Shown here: positions 45,123-54,142 of the stretch, piece by piece | How positions within the stretch are numbered: position 1 is the first letter of the stretch | Layout of the letters: each line of letters starts with the position of its first letter | Assembly: GCF_000722875.1 (NCBI RefSeq) | Contig: NZ_JFHR01000027.1 | Coordinates: 1-60,422, forward strand | Length of the DNA stretch: 60,422 nt | Source of the DNA: Sphingobium chlorophenolicum | Lineage (GTDB): Bacteria > Pseudomonadota > Alphaproteobacteria > Sphingomonadales > Sphingomonadaceae | Direction: 5' to 3' | Notes under the pieces: generated by a model | The model's database searches: none | What the model saw: the letters and a program-made list of their open reading frames with translations, nothing else | Told to the model about the DNA's origin: nothing | Program-made: the position numbers and the translations under genes

Positions 45123-45647
45123 CTACGCATCCGCTTCCGGCATTTCTCCCGGCGCGGCGTCGGTCCAGCGGCGGGCGGTGGCGTAATTGTGACCGGCGCG
45201 CAGGAAGGCGGCGATCCATTTCTCGCGCTGTTTGGGGTCAGGCCGCTCCTGCGCATAGGGGCCGATGCGCTTGCGGCGGGCGAAGCGGTCGGCGGCTGCC
45301 CAGGCTTCGTTCCGGGTCTGGTTGTCGGCTTCCTCGCGGTCGGCGTCCGCTATGCCGTCGGCGCGCAGGGTTTCGGCGACGCGGCGGGCGCCATAGCCCC
45401 GGCGGGCGAGCGCGGCGCTCTTCATCACCGCATAGCCGGCATCGTCGACATAGCGCAGTTGCGTGAACCGATCGACCAGCCCTTGCGGATCGGCGGGGTC
45501 TTCGCCGCCCCATCCGCGTTCCGTCACCTTGCGGTTCAGATAAGCGAGCAATTTGGCGCGGCTGGTGGCGAAACGGCTGACATAGCGCAGCGCCAGTTCG
45601 CGCAGCGCCTCTTCATCGAGCGGGGGAGGAAGGCGTTTGTCGGCCAT
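45123..45647 (-). CDS. recX: Regulatory protein RecX
   Basis: Modulates RecA filaments. 174 aa with three helical repeats characteristic of RecX: ALRYVSRFATSRAKLLAYLNRKV, DRFTQLRYVDDAGYAVMKSAALARRGYG, and FARRKRIGPYAQE. recA is not next to it. Start ATG at 45647. The gap to the acyl-AMP ligase gene on the other strand is 170 bp with no clear features. Confidence 0.9.
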   Translation of the reverse strand: MADKRLPPPLDEEALRELALRYVSRFATSRAKLLAYLNRKVTERGWGGEDPADPQGLVDRFTQLRYVDDAGYAVMKSAALARRGYGARRVAETLRADGIADADREEADNQTRNEAWAAADRFARRKRIGPYAQERPDPKQREKWIAAFLRAGHNYATARRWTDAAPGEMPEADA

Positions 45648-45817
45648 GGCAATGCTTCATGCCTGTTGCGCCTTGATTATGCCACAGTCGGGCCGGAATT
45701 TTACCGCCCCTTTTGGGTTAAAAGCCCAGGCTGGAATGCAACTATCCGGTGCAAAGCGGCTTGAAAGCTGTTAGCGGCGCGCCGGAATAGGACAAATATG
45801 ACATTGGTAACGCCAAT

Positions 45818-47554
45818 ATGGGTTCGCAAAGCATGATGGCACCGACGCCGACCAACGATGATCTTCCCCGCCGTTTCTCGGACTTCGAGACGCTGGGCGA
45901 AGCGCTGGACTATGCCGCGACCGGGCGGCGCGGGCTGAATTTCCACGATGCGCGGGGGAATCTGGCGCGCGTCTATCCCTTTTCCGAACTGCGCGCCGAC
46001 GCCATCGCCTGCGCCCATCGTCTGATCGCCCATGGCGTGAAGCCGGAAGACCGCGTGGCGCTGGTGGCGGAGACGGGGCCTGATTTTGCGATGCTGTTCT
46101 TTGGCATCGTCTATGCGGGCGGCTGGCCGGTGCCGCTGCCGTTGCCGACCAGCTTCGGCGGCAAGGAAAGCTATATCGACCAGTTGAACGTCCAATTGTC
46201 GAGCTGCGACCCGATGCTGTTCCTCTTCCCCAGGGAGTTGGAGGAAATGGCAGGCGAGTCCGGCCGCCAGAAAGCAGTCGAAAGCATCGCTTTCGAGGAT
46301 TTCATTGCGCGGGACGCCGTGCCGTGCGCCCTGCCGCAGGCGCAGCCGCATGAAATCGCCTATCTGCAATATTCGAGCGGATCGACCCGCTTCCCCCATG
46401 GCGTAGCGGTGACGCATCATGCGCTGCTCAGCAACCTGGCCGCGCACAGCCATGGCATGAAGGTGCAGGACAGCGACCGCTGCATAAGCTGGCTGCCCTG
46501 GTATCATGACATGGGGCTGGTCGGCTGCTTCCTGTCCGTCGTCGCCAACCAGGTGTCGACCGACTATATGAAGACGGAAGATTTCGCCCGCCGTCCGCTG
46601 GCGTGGCTGGACCTGATCAGCCGCAATGAAGGCACGTCGATCAGCTATTCCCCGACCTTCGGCTACGACATCTGTGCCCGTCGCATGTCCAGTCAGACCA
46701 AGGCGGCCGACCGCTTCGACCTGTCCCGCTGGCGGTTGGCGGGCAACGGCGCGGACATGATCCGCCCGGACGTGATGCAGAGCTTCGTCGATGCGTTCGG
46801 CGATGCGGGTTTCAGCCCCACGGCCTTCCTGCCGAGCTATGGCCTGGCCGAAGCCACGCTGGCCGTCACCATCATGCCGCCGGGCGAGGGCATCATCGTC
46901 GAACTGGTCGAGGAAACCGACCTGTCCGGCGGCGACGCGACCGAGGGGCGGCCGCAGCGTTTCCGCTCCATCGTCAATTGCGGCAAGCCTGCCCGCGACA
47001 TGATCGTGGAAATCCGCGACGAGGATGGGGGCAAGCTGAACGAGCGCCAGATCGGCAAGGTGTGGACCACCGGACCCAGCCTGATGGTCGGCTATTTCCG
47101 CGATCAGGAGGCGACCGACGCCTGCATGCTCGACGGCTGGCTGGACACCGGCGACATGGGTTATCTGAGCGACGGCTATCTCTATATCGTCGGCCGCGCC
47201 AAGGACATGATCATCATCAATGGCAAGAATCACTGGCCGCAGGACATTGAATGGGCGGTGGAGCAGTTGCCCGGCTTCAAGCAGGGCGACATCGCCGCCT
47301 TCGCCATCACCACGCCGGGCGGCGAGGAAGCGCCCGCCGTGCTGGTGCACTGCCGCACCTCCGACAATGACGAGCGCACCCGGCTGCGCGACCAGATCCG
47401 CGAGCGGGTGCGGGCGATCACCGGCATGAACTGCGTCGTGGAACTGGTGCCGCCGCGCACCCTGCCCCGCACGAGTTCGGGCAAGCTTAGCCGGTCGAAG
47501 GCGCGCAACCTCTATCTGACCGGGGAAATCCGGCCTTACGATATCGCTGCCTAA
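45818..47554 (+). CDS. Fatty acyl-AMP ligase (FAAL)
   Basis: ANL-superfamily adenylating enzyme of the fatty acyl-AMP ligase type, 578 aa. Phosphate-binding loop YSSGSTRFPHG, FAAL-like WLPWYHDMGLVG, PSYGLAEATLAV, adenylate motif GWLDTGDMGYL and hinge GRAKDMIIINGKNHWPQDIE. It activates a fatty acid as acyl-AMP, then loads a carrier protein. In Caulobacter an acyl-ACP-forming enzyme of this type feeds serine palmitoyltransferase, so a sphingolipid role is plausible; no ACP or spt gene is in the window. The start is uncertain among three close ATG codons. Confidence 0.92.
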   Translation: MGSQSMMAPTPTNDDLPRRFSDFETLGEALDYAATGRRGLNFHDARGNLARVYPFSELRADAIACAHRLIAHGVKPEDRVALVAETGPDFAMLFFGIVYAGGWPVPLPLPTSFGGKESYIDQLNVQLSSCDPMLFLFPRELEEMAGESGRQKAVESIAFEDFIARDAVPCALPQAQPHEIAYLQYSSGSTRFPHGVAVTHHALLSNLAAHSHGMKVQDSDRCISWLPWYHDMGLVGCFLSVVANQVSTDYMKTEDFARRPLAWLDLISRNEGTSISYSPTFGYDICARRMSSQTKAADRFDLSRWRLAGNGADMIRPDVMQSFVDAFGDAGFSPTAFLPSYGLAEATLAVTIMPPGEGIIVELVEETDLSGGDATEGRPQRFRSIVNCGKPARDMIVEIRDEDGGKLNERQIGKVWTTGPSLMVGYFRDQEATDACMLDGWLDTGDMGYLSDGYLYIVGRAKDMIIINGKNHWPQDIEWAVEQLPGFKQGDIAAFAITTPGGEEAPAVLVHCRTSDNDERTRLRDQIRERVRAITGMNCVVELVPPRTLPRTSSGKLSRSKARNLYLTGEIRPYDIAA

Positions 47555-47600
47555 GCCTCGATAGGCTGAACGCGGGCCAGGATCATCCTCGCTTCGAGAA

Positions 47601-47765
47601 GCGGACCTATCCTATTCCTCCCCATCGGTAGATGGGGAGGGGGACCGCGCGAAGCGTGGTGGAGGGGAATGGGGCGCTACCTCCGAATTTCCCCTCCACC
47701 ACTCGCTACGCGAGCGGTCCCCCTCCCCACGCTTCGCGTAGGGAGGAATTTACGTCAGCTATTGG
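47601..47765. repeat. Family A palindromic repeat, copy A6
   Basis: Begins GCGGACCTATCCTATTCCTC, end hairpin CCCCATCGGTAGATGGGG, inner hairpins CGCGAAGCG (left) and CTCGCTACGCGAG (right), outer hairpin CCCCACGCTTCGCGTAGGG, then AATTTACGTCAGCTATTGG, which matches the flank of A5. Lies in the convergent gap between the FAAL gene and the ParA gene. Confidence 0.9.
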
Positions 47766-47768
47766 CCC

Positions 47769-48518
47769 TCAGCGTTTCAGCACCTGCCGCTCAATCGTCG
47801 TCCACAACCCCGCAAAGGCCTGCGCCGGGGACGATGCGGCCGCGAAGGCGCCCAGCGGCTTCCGGCGCACGGCCATCTGCTCCACGGCGCTGGCCATGGG
47901 AATGGCGGGCCAGCCGGGTTGCGCGTCCAGCGCGGCGCGGTGCAGGGCGCGGCGGCGGTCGACCATCGAATAGACCGGCATGATCGGCGGGTGGCTGCCG
48001 CCGCGCTGGACCAGATAGCGGGCGACCTCCCCCATGGCGCGCTGGGCGAGGGGGGAGGGGATGACGGGAATCACGATCATGTCGGCGGCGCGCAGCACCT
48101 GCTCGCTGGTTTCGGTCAGGCCCGGCGGGCAATCGAGGATGATCCGGTCATAATCCTTGCCCAGACTCTCGATCAGCTTGGCGAGGCGTTTCTTCTTGTC
48201 CATCTCGCGGAAAAGATGGTCCAGGCTGCGCAGCGAGGTGTCGGCGGCGATCAGGTCCAGACCGGGCACGGTCGAGGGCTGGATCAGCTTGCGGACCTCC
48301 ACATCCTTGCTGAAGATCGCCTGCGCGGCGTCCCGGCTCTCGCTGTCGGTGGAGATCAGCCAGCTTGCCGCCGCCTGCGGATCGAGATCCCAGAGCAGGG
48401 TCCGCCGTTTCGAGATGCTGGCGGACGCCCAGGCGAGGTTGATCGCGAAGGTGGTTTTGCCAACGCCCCCTTTAAGGCTGTAGACGGCGATGGTCGCCAA
48501 TGCCGGTTCCTTTGCCAT
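47769..48518 (-). CDS. ParA-family ATPase
   Basis: 249-aa deviant Walker A ATPase (YSLKGGVGKTTFAINLAW, residues ~13-30) with switch DLDPQAAASW and RIILDCPPGLTETSEQVL. ParA proteins position DNA, chemoreceptor arrays or division proteins by ATP-driven dimer patterns. No parB or centromere-like site is nearby, and no plasmid genes are seen, so it is an orphan; its cargo cannot be inferred. Expressed on the minus strand with no partner close by. Confidence 0.92.
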   Translation of the reverse strand: MAKEPALATIAVYSLKGGVGKTTFAINLAWASASISKRRTLLWDLDPQAAASWLISTDSESRDAAQAIFSKDVEVRKLIQPSTVPGLDLIAADTSLRSLDHLFREMDKKKRLAKLIESLGKDYDRIILDCPPGLTETSEQVLRAADMIVIPVIPSPLAQRAMGEVARYLVQRGGSHPPIMPVYSMVDRRRALHRAALDAQPGWPAIPMASAVEQMAVRRKPLGAFAAASSPAQAFAGLWTTIERQVLKR

Positions 48519-48608
48519 AGGCGGAGGCTATATTGCTGCACCGCCAAAGCAAGAGCTGAATCACAACATTGTTACGCCCCTGTGACAGGGGTACGGATCG
48601 TATCGCGT

Positions 48609-48651
48609 GTGCGAAAAAGCCCGCCCCCAGCCTTGGCTGGAGACGGGCTTG
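48609..48651 (-). terminator. Terminator of the DAHP synthase gene
   Basis: On the minus strand AAGCCCGTCTCCAGCC and GGCTGGGGGCGGGCTT pair over a short AA-rich loop, followed by TTTTCGC, about 20 bp after the stop. Confidence 0.75.
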
Positions 48652-48669
48652 CCAATCCGTTCGACGGCG

Positions 48670-50061
48670 TCAGGCGGCGGCCCGGCGTTCCTTCAGTTCC
48701 TCGTTCAGCATTTCCGCGAGCAGGAATGCGAGTTCAAGGCTTTGCGCCGCATTGAGGCGCGGGTCGCAATGGGTGTGGTAGCGATCCGCCAGACCTTCGT
48801 CGGTGATGGCGATGGCGCCGCCGGTGCATTCCGTCACATTCTGGCCGGTCATTTCGGCATGGATGCCGCCGCCGAAGCTGCCCTCGGCCCGGTGGACGGC
48901 GAAGAAGCCGCGCACTTCGGCCAGAATGCGGTCGAAGGGGCGGGTCTTGTAGCCGTTGGCGGCCTTGATCACATTGCCGTGCATCGGGTCGCAGGACCAG
49001 ACCACAGGATGGCCTTCGCGCAGGACGGCGCGGACCAGTTTGGGCAGGCCCGCCTCGATCTTGTCATGGCCATAGCGGGTGATGAGCGTGATGCGCCCGG
49101 CTTCGCGGGTCGGGTTCAATATGTCCAGCAGGCGGATCAGCGCGTCCGGCTCCAGCGACGGGCCGCATTTCATGCCGATCGGATTGCCGATGCCGCGCAG
49201 ATATTCGACATGGGCGGACCCTTCGAACCGCGTGCGGTCGCCGATCCAGAGCATGTGCGCGGACGTGTCGTACCAGTCGCCGGTCAGCGAATCCTGCCGG
49301 GTCAGCGCCTGCTCATAGGGCAGCAGCAGCGCCTCATGGCTGGTGTAGAAGCTGGTGCCGCCAAGCTGCGGCACGGTTTCCGGCGACAGGCCGCAAGCGC
49401 GCATGAAGTCGAGCGCCTGGCCGATCTGGTCCGCCATCGCCTCGAACTTCGCGGCCCAGGGGCTGCGGCCCATGAAATCCAGCATCCAGCCATGCACCCG
49501 ATCCAGGCTGGCATAGCCGCCGGTCGAGAAGGCGCGCACCAGGTTCAGCGTCGCCGCCGACTGGTTATAGGCGCGGATCATCCGCTGGGCGTCGGGTTCG
49601 CGCGCTTCGGGCGTGAAGGCGATGTCGTTGACATTGTCGCCGCGATAGCTGGGCAGTTCCACGCCGCCGATCGTCTCCGTATCGGCGGAGCGCGGCTTGG
49701 CGAACTGGCCCGCCATGCGGCCGACCTTCACGATGGGCAGCTTCGACGCGAAGGTCAGCACCACCGCCATCTGCAACAGCACGCGGAACGTGTCGCGGAT
49801 GTTGTTTGGGTGGAACTCGGCGAAGCTTTCGGCGCAGTCGCCTCCCTGCAAGAGGAAGGACTCGCCGGCCGTGACCTTGGCCAGTTCCGCCTTCAGGCTG
49901 CGCGCTTCGCCGGCAAAGACGAGGGGGGGAAACTGGCTGAGCTGCGCCTCCACGGCGCCAAGCGCCTGGGCATCCCGATAGACGGGCATCTGAATGCCCT
50001 TATGCTCCCGCCAGCTTTCCGGCGTCCACTTCGCCGCCACTTTGAATCTCCCAAAGATCAT
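48670..50061 (-). CDS. 3-deoxy-7-phosphoheptulonate synthase, class II
   Basis: First committed step of the shikimate pathway: condenses PEP and erythrose-4-phosphate. 463 aa, plant-type (class II). [69 protein letters not shown], and the metal/phosphate motifs DPMHGN and [19 protein letters not shown] are all present. Such enzymes are often regulated by aromatic amino acids. Start ATG at 50061. Single gene unit. Confidence 0.96.
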   Translation of the reverse strand: MIFGRFKVAAKWTPESWREHKGIQMPVYRDAQALGAVEAQLSQFPPLVFAGEARSLKAELAKVTAGESFLLQGGDCAESFAEFHPNNIRDTFRVLLQMAVVLTFASKLPIVKVGRMAGQFAKPRSADTETIGGVELPSYRGDNVNDIAFTPEAREPDAQRMIRAYNQSAATLNLVRAFSTGGYASLDRVHGWMLDFMGRSPWAAKFEAMADQIGQALDFMRACGLSPETVPQLGGTSFYTSHEALLLPYEQALTRQDSLTGDWYDTSAHMLWIGDRTRFEGSAHVEYLRGIGNPIGMKCGPSLEPDALIRLLDILNPTREAGRITLITRYGHDKIEAGLPKLVRAVLREGHPVVWSCDPMHGNVIKAANGYKTRPFDRILAEVRGFFAVHRAEGSFGGGIHAEMTGQNVTECTGGAIAITDEGLADRYHTHCDPRLNAAQSLELAFLLAEMLNEELKERRAAA

Positions 50062-50162
50062 AAAATAGGGGCCGCACCTACGCGCAACCAGTGGCTAACG
50101 CAAGTTTATAGCGGCAGGGGCGCTCGCCGGTTTCGATGGTTGCGCGGCGGGGACGGCCCGCG

Positions 50163-50522
50163 TCATTTTTCGCAGGGATAATGTTCGTTCAGCGCCACGC
50201 TGACCAGGACGGATGCGGGCGCCTGCCGCTGGTCGGGATAGCGGGTGAGATAGGCGAGGACGATGCGCTTCACTTCCTCCGCATTCAGTTGCGCGGGCCA
50301 GCAATTGGGCTTGGCGCGGCCGATGAACACGTCCTTCTTGATGCCGTCCACCGCGCCGACGATATAGGCGGTGCAGGCCAGACTATATTCGGGCGCCTTG
50401 TTCCGGCATTTGGCGAGCAGGGTCGTGCCCGTTTCGAACATATAGTTTTGAGCAGGTGCAGCAATGGGAATTGCCGCCATTCCACTGACCGCGATGAAGG
50501 CTGCCGTTGCGTATCTTAGCAT
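50163..50522 (-). CDS. Exported Rap1a/Tai-like protein
   Basis: 119 aa. Signal peptide MLRYATAAFIAVSGMAAIPI with AAPA-QN cleavage, then a small domain with paired cysteines: CRNKAPEYSLACTAYIVGAVDG and the C-terminal HYPCEK. The CxxYIxGxxDG pattern is that of the Rap1a/Tai family, some members of which are immunity proteins to type VI amidase effectors. No effector gene is adjacent, so a housekeeping periplasmic role is as likely. Start ATG at 50522. Confidence 0.8.
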   Translation of the reverse strand: MLRYATAAFIAVSGMAAIPIAAPAQNYMFETGTTLLAKCRNKAPEYSLACTAYIVGAVDGIKKDVFIGRAKPNCWPAQLNAEEVKRIVLAYLTRYPDQRQAPASVLVSVALNEHYPCEK

Positions 50523-50663
50523 GTGCGGAATCTGCCCGTTTTGGAGCGATCTGTCCAAACGGGCGGACCTGCCCCGCGCACATCCTGCCTCAGATGAAGG
50601 AAGTTTTCCAGCGGACGGAAGGATAGGCCCGCTGCAAAGAATTGCCCAGGCCGGTAGGGAATA

Positions 50664-50903
50664 AATTCGGAAATGTTGGGGAATGGCTAATGGCGGACGT
50701 TAAATTCCTCCCTACGCGCAGCGTGGGGAGGGTCGAAGAGAGGCACGTGACTCTCTTCGACGCCGCTGAAAGCGGTGGTGGAGGGGAAGATTCGGAGGTC
50801 GTGCCCTATTCCCCTCCACCAGCCTTCGGCCGTCGAAGAGAGTCACGTGCCTCTCTTCGACCCTCCCCATCTCTCGATGGGGAGGAATAGAATAGGTCGG
50901 CTA
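50664..50903. repeat. Family A palindromic repeat, copy A7 with nested palindromes in both arms
   Basis: The longest A copy. Flank AAATTCGGAAATGTTGGGG... matches the flank of A5. In the left arm the usual GGGGGACC is replaced by a 30-bp palindrome (50732-50761) and in the right arm GGTCCCCC by its reverse complement (50832-50861); the two are exactly 100 bp apart. Inner hairpins CCGCTGAAAGCGG and GCCTTCGGC; end hairpin CCCATCTCTCGATGGGG. It fills most of the 445-bp gap between cysS and the Rap1a-like gene. Confidence 0.9.
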
Positions 50904-50967
50904 ACCCCTCAAATCACTCTGTCCGGCCCAAGTCCCTGCGCGGGAGCACATTATATAGGAGGTAAAA

Positions 50968-52485
50968 TCAAGCCAGCGCCAAACGCCAGTCCCAGCGGAG
51001 TGGATCGCCGTCCATCACCTCCACCCCGCGCGCGATCAGGGCATCGCGGATTTCATCCGACAGGGCGAAGTCCTTTTCGGCGCGGGCGGTCTGGCGGCGG
51101 TCGAGTTCGGCTTCGATTTCGTCTGGCGCGATCTGCGCGTCCCTGGGCTGGATGCGCAGGTCGGCGCGGCCGAGCGTCAGCAGGTTGAGACCCAAAGCCT
51201 GATCGAATGCGGCGAGCAGGCACAGCTTTTCGTCCACCGGCACCTTTTTCATGGCGATGGTTTCTTCCAGCAGGGGAAGGGCGCGGGGCGTCATCAGGTC
51301 GTCGCTGATAGCGGCGTCGAACTGTTCGAGCAGCGGGGCGAGCTTCGGGTGCAAATTGGCGCGCAACCAGTCGAGGCGCAGCGATTGCCAGGTGATCCCC
51401 TCGGCGCGGGCCTTGAGGTTTTCCACGCCCATGACCAGACGTTTCAGGCGGGTGAGGGCCGCGCTCACGCTCTCCGCGCTGAATTCCAGTTCGCTGCGAT
51501 AATGGGCGCCCAGGCACAGCAGGCGATAGGCGAGCGGATGCACGCCCGCGTCGATCAGCGAGAAGAGCGTGGTGAAGCCGCCCTTCGACTTGCTCATCTT
51601 CCCTTGGCGATCCACCAGGAAGTTATTGTGCATCCACCATTGCGCACCAGTGAAGCCGGGCTGGGCATCGTTGCAGGCGCAATAGGCCTGATTCTGAGCG
51701 ATTTCATTGGGGTGGTGGATTTCGCGATGGTCGATGCCGCCGGTATGGATGTCGAACGGATGGCCCAGCCGCGCCTCGCTCATCACCGAGCATTCCAGAT
51801 GCCAGCCCGGCGCGCCCTTGCCCCAGGGGGAATCCCACTCCATTTGCCGCTGCTCGCCCGGCGGGGACTTGCGCCAGATGGCGAAGTCGCTGGGATTGCG
51901 CTTGCCCGCGACCGGGTCGATGCGGGCATGGGCCGCGTCGTCGCGGCCCCCGGCAAGCGCACCGTAATCGGGCACGCTACTGCTGTCGAAATAAAGGCCG
52001 GTTTCCAGTTCGTAGCAATGGGCCGACGCGATCTTCTCGGCGAAGGCGATCATCTGCGGCACATAATCGGTGGCGACCGTCCATTCGCTGGGCGCGATGA
52101 TGTTGAGATCCGCGATGTTGCGCTTGAAGGCGTCGGTATAATGGGCCGCTATGTCCCAGATGCTCTTCGCCTGGGCGCGGGCGGCGGCCTCCATCTTGTC
52201 GTCTCCGGCGTCGGCGTCGCTGGTCAGATGGCCGACATCGGTGATGTTGATGATGTGGGTGACGTCCAGCCCCTTCCACAGCAAGGTGCGGCGCAGCGTG
52301 TCGGTGAAGACATAGGCGCGCAGATTGCCGAGATGGGCATAATTATAGACGGTCGGGCCGCAGCTATAGACGCGGGCATGGTTCGGCTGGATCGGCGCGA
52401 AGGGCTCGACCGCGCGCGTCAGGCTGTTGAACAGGCGCAGGGGCGCGTCGGCGTGCTGCTGGGCGGGGGTGAACTGGTCGCTCAT
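50968..52485 (-). CDS. cysS: Cysteine-tRNA ligase
   Basis: Class I synthetase, 505 aa. Zinc and HIGH-like motif CGPTVYNYAHLGN near the N-terminus, TDVGHLTSDADAG, the GIDHREIHHPNEIAQNQAY zinc region, and KMSKSKG in the anticodon-side loop. Start ATG at 52485; it is divergent from the small glycine-rich gene. Repeat A7 follows its stop. Confidence 0.97.
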   Translation of the reverse strand: MSDQFTPAQQHADAPLRLFNSLTRAVEPFAPIQPNHARVYSCGPTVYNYAHLGNLRAYVFTDTLRRTLLWKGLDVTHIINITDVGHLTSDADAGDDKMEAAARAQAKSIWDIAAHYTDAFKRNIADLNIIAPSEWTVATDYVPQMIAFAEKIASAHCYELETGLYFDSSSVPDYGALAGGRDDAAHARIDPVAGKRNPSDFAIWRKSPPGEQRQMEWDSPWGKGAPGWHLECSVMSEARLGHPFDIHTGGIDHREIHHPNEIAQNQAYCACNDAQPGFTGAQWWMHNNFLVDRQGKMSKSKGGFTTLFSLIDAGVHPLAYRLLCLGAHYRSELEFSAESVSAALTRLKRLVMGVENLKARAEGITWQSLRLDWLRANLHPKLAPLLEQFDAAISDDLMTPRALPLLEETIAMKKVPVDEKLCLLAAFDQALGLNLLTLGRADLRIQPRDAQIAPDEIEAELDRRQTARAEKDFALSDEIRDALIARGVEVMDGDPLRWDWRLALA

Positions 52486-52620
52486 GGGATGACGCCATGC
52501 GGCGGTTCGCTCGAAGCGTCAACAGCCCTCGCTATCTGGGAGCGTTCCGGTTTACTATAGGCCGCTCATCCGCCGGGGCGTCCTTGCCGTGCCGGGCGTC
52601 GGGAAAAGGAAGACGGGATT

Positions 52621-52800
52621 ATGAAAGCGGGTTTTGTCGGTCTTGGCCTGGCGCTGGGCGCAGGGATCGGTGCTGCGACCGGCAATGTCGCGGCGGGCGT
52701 CGCGCTGGGTCTGGTGTGCGGCGTCGCGGTCGGCGCGGCGAAGATCAGGCGGAGCCCGTCGTCGCAAAATCCTGACCCGGACGTCAGCCGGCGATTGTAA
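52621..52800 (+). CDS. Small glycine-zipper membrane protein (59 aa)
   Basis: Below the usual ORF length cutoff. 59 aa from ATG 52621 with GGAAG 9 nt upstream: a glycine/alanine-rich membrane part (GFVGLGLALGAGIGAATGN, GVALGLVCGVAVGAA) with GxxxG spacing, then a basic, polar tail (KIRRSPSSQNPDPDVSRRL). Likely a one- or two-pass inner-membrane protein; function unknown. Divergent from cysS. Confidence 0.7.
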   Translation: MKAGFVGLGLALGAGIGAATGNVAAGVALGLVCGVAVGAAKIRRSPSSQNPDPDVSRRL

Positions 52801-52934
52801 CAAATTATTGCTGAAAGTCCGTTCCCCGCGCCGCCCCTTGCATTGGCGCGTTGGTCCCCCGATATTGCCTGTGCGGGCCGGGCCCCTCTGGCGGTTGGAT
52901 GTGGCGACACAGTTCAGCCGTGATGTCGGACCGC

Positions 52935-53012
52935 ATCGAGTGTGCTCGGTGCAGGTTCGTGAGTGTTTGTCCCCCCTTTAAGCCTCACGAAGACCGCGCT
53001 GAGCCACTCGAT
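52935..53012 (+). ncRNA. Well-paired 78-nt hairpin upstream of the Bax-inhibitor-1 gene
   Basis: ATCGAGTG (52935-52942) pairs with CACTCGAT; GCTC with GAGC; GGTGC with GCGCT (two G-T pairs); TTCGTGAG (52956-52963) with CTCACGAA. Together about 27 pairs with three small bulges close a 20-nt loop containing GTCCCCCCTTTAAG. A second hairpin CCAAA/TTTGG follows (53013-53028). There is no T-run, so it is not an ordinary terminator. Candidate 5' leader element or small RNA. Confidence 0.4.
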
Positions 53013-53061
53013 CCAAAGGCTGTTTTGGCCGTAACTGATGTTTGGATGGAGTATTGACGCC

Positions 53062-53772
53062 GTGAACAATCCCGTTCGTATGCCGGGCTATGGTGCGAGC
53101 CAGACGGCGCAGACCGATGCCGGGCTGCGCGCGCACATGCTGGGCGTTTTCCGCAATATGGGTATCGGCCTGGTCATCACCGGGCTGGTCGCCGCCTTCA
53201 TCGGCAATACACCGGTGCTGGCCGCCGCGATCTTCGGCACGCCGCTGAAGTGGGTGGCGATCTTCGCGCCTCTGGCCTTCGTATTCTTCTTCAGCTTCCG
53301 CATGGAAAAGATGACGACCGCGGGTGCGCGCATGGCCTTCTACGCCTTTTCGGCGGTGATGGGCGTGTCGCTGGCCAGCATCTTCCTGGTCTTCACCGGC
53401 GGGTCGATCGCCCAGGCCTTCTTCTCCGCCGCCGTGATGTTCCTGGCGATGGCGCTGTGGGGCTATACGACCGGGCGCGACCTGTCGAAATTCGGGTCGT
53501 TCCTGATCATGGGCCTGATTGGCATCCTGGTCGCCAGCCTGATCAACATCTTCATCGGCTCGTCCGCCATGCAGATGGTGATCTCGATCATCGGCGTCGT
53601 GGTGTTCACTGGCCTGACAGCCTGGGACGTGCAGCGCATCAAGTCGGAATATTTCTATTATGCCGGCCATGAAGTCGCGCAGAAGATGCAGGTGATGGGC
53701 GCGCTGTCGCTGTACCTTAACTTCGTCAACCTGTTTCAGATGCTGCTGAGCCTGACCGGCGAGCGGGAATAA
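53062..53772 (+). CDS. Bax inhibitor-1 / YccA family membrane protein
   Basis: 236 aa from GTG 53062 (GGAG 10 nt upstream); ATG 53038 in the same frame gives 244 aa. Seven membrane segments (e.g. MGIGLVITGLVAAFIGNTPV, FSAVMGVSLASIFLVFTGG, FLIMGLIGILVASLINIFIG, VISIIGVVVFTGLTAWDVQR) as in the TMBIM family, which form pH-sensitive calcium leak channels or interact with FtsH. FtsH modulation by YccA is known in E. coli; here ftsH is 22 kb away. Followed within 6 bp by a zinc-ribbon gene. Confidence 0.92.
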   Translation: MNNPVRMPGYGASQTAQTDAGLRAHMLGVFRNMGIGLVITGLVAAFIGNTPVLAAAIFGTPLKWVAIFAPLAFVFFFSFRMEKMTTAGARMAFYAFSAVMGVSLASIFLVFTGGSIAQAFFSAAVMFLAMALWGYTTGRDLSKFGSFLIMGLIGILVASLINIFIGSSAMQMVISIIGVVVFTGLTAWDVQRIKSEYFYYAGHEVAQKMQVMGALSLYLNFVNLFQMLLSLTGERE

Positions 53773-53778
53773 ATCCCG

Positions 53779-54042
53779 ATGCGCGATCAGGCCGCGGTGT
53801 CGGCCATGCTCTGCCCGGTCTGTCATGTGGGCCTCTCCATGACGGACCGGCAGGGGGTGGAGATCGACTATTGCCCGCAATGCCGGGGCGTCTGGCTGGA
53901 CCGGGGCGAGCTGGACAAGATCATCGAGCGTTCGGCGGGCGGCGTTCCGCCTCCGCAGCCAAGCTACCGGCCGGACCGCGACGATGGGCGATATTATCGC
54001 AACAAACGGAAGAAGAGCTTTCTGGAAGAGCTGTTCGATTGA
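53779..54042 (+). CDS. TFIIB-type zinc-ribbon protein
   Basis: 87 aa. N-terminal zinc ribbon with two CxxC pairs (LCPVCHVGLSM and YCPQCRGVWLDRGELDKII), then a Pro-rich stretch and a highly basic end (NKRKKSFLEELFD). Family zf-TFIIB; such proteins may bind nucleic acids or act as folding factors. It is 6 bp after the BI-1 gene and probably cotranscribed. A terminator follows. Confidence 0.88.
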   Translation: MRDQAAVSAMLCPVCHVGLSMTDRQGVEIDYCPQCRGVWLDRGELDKIIERSAGGVPPPQPSYRPDRDDGRYYRNKRKKSFLEELFD

Positions 54043-54047
54043 AAGGA

Positions 54048-54077
54048 AAGCGGCCCTGATTGCGGGCCGCTTTTTTT
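54048..54077 (+). terminator. Terminator of the BI-1 / zinc-ribbon unit
   Basis: AGCGGCCC and GGGCCGCT arms with loop TGATTGC followed by TTTTTTT, about 5 bp after the stop. Confidence 0.85.
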
Positions 54078-54142
54078 ATTGAGGAATTCTGGCTTAGATT
54101 CTCAGAGCGGCTATAAGCATCGCGAATTTCTGAGAGAGTTGC

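Noticed and set aside
45701..47350. Antisense frame opposite the acyl-AMP ligase gene
   Set aside because: No motif; the sense gene carries all ANL motifs.
47769..48518. ParA as evidence for a plasmid or partition locus
   Set aside because: No parB, replication gene or centromere-like repeats are nearby, and the surrounding genes are core chromosomal.
52935..53012. Hairpin upstream of BI-1 as an intrinsic terminator of the 59-aa gene
   Set aside because: It lies 135 nt after that stop codon and has no T-run.
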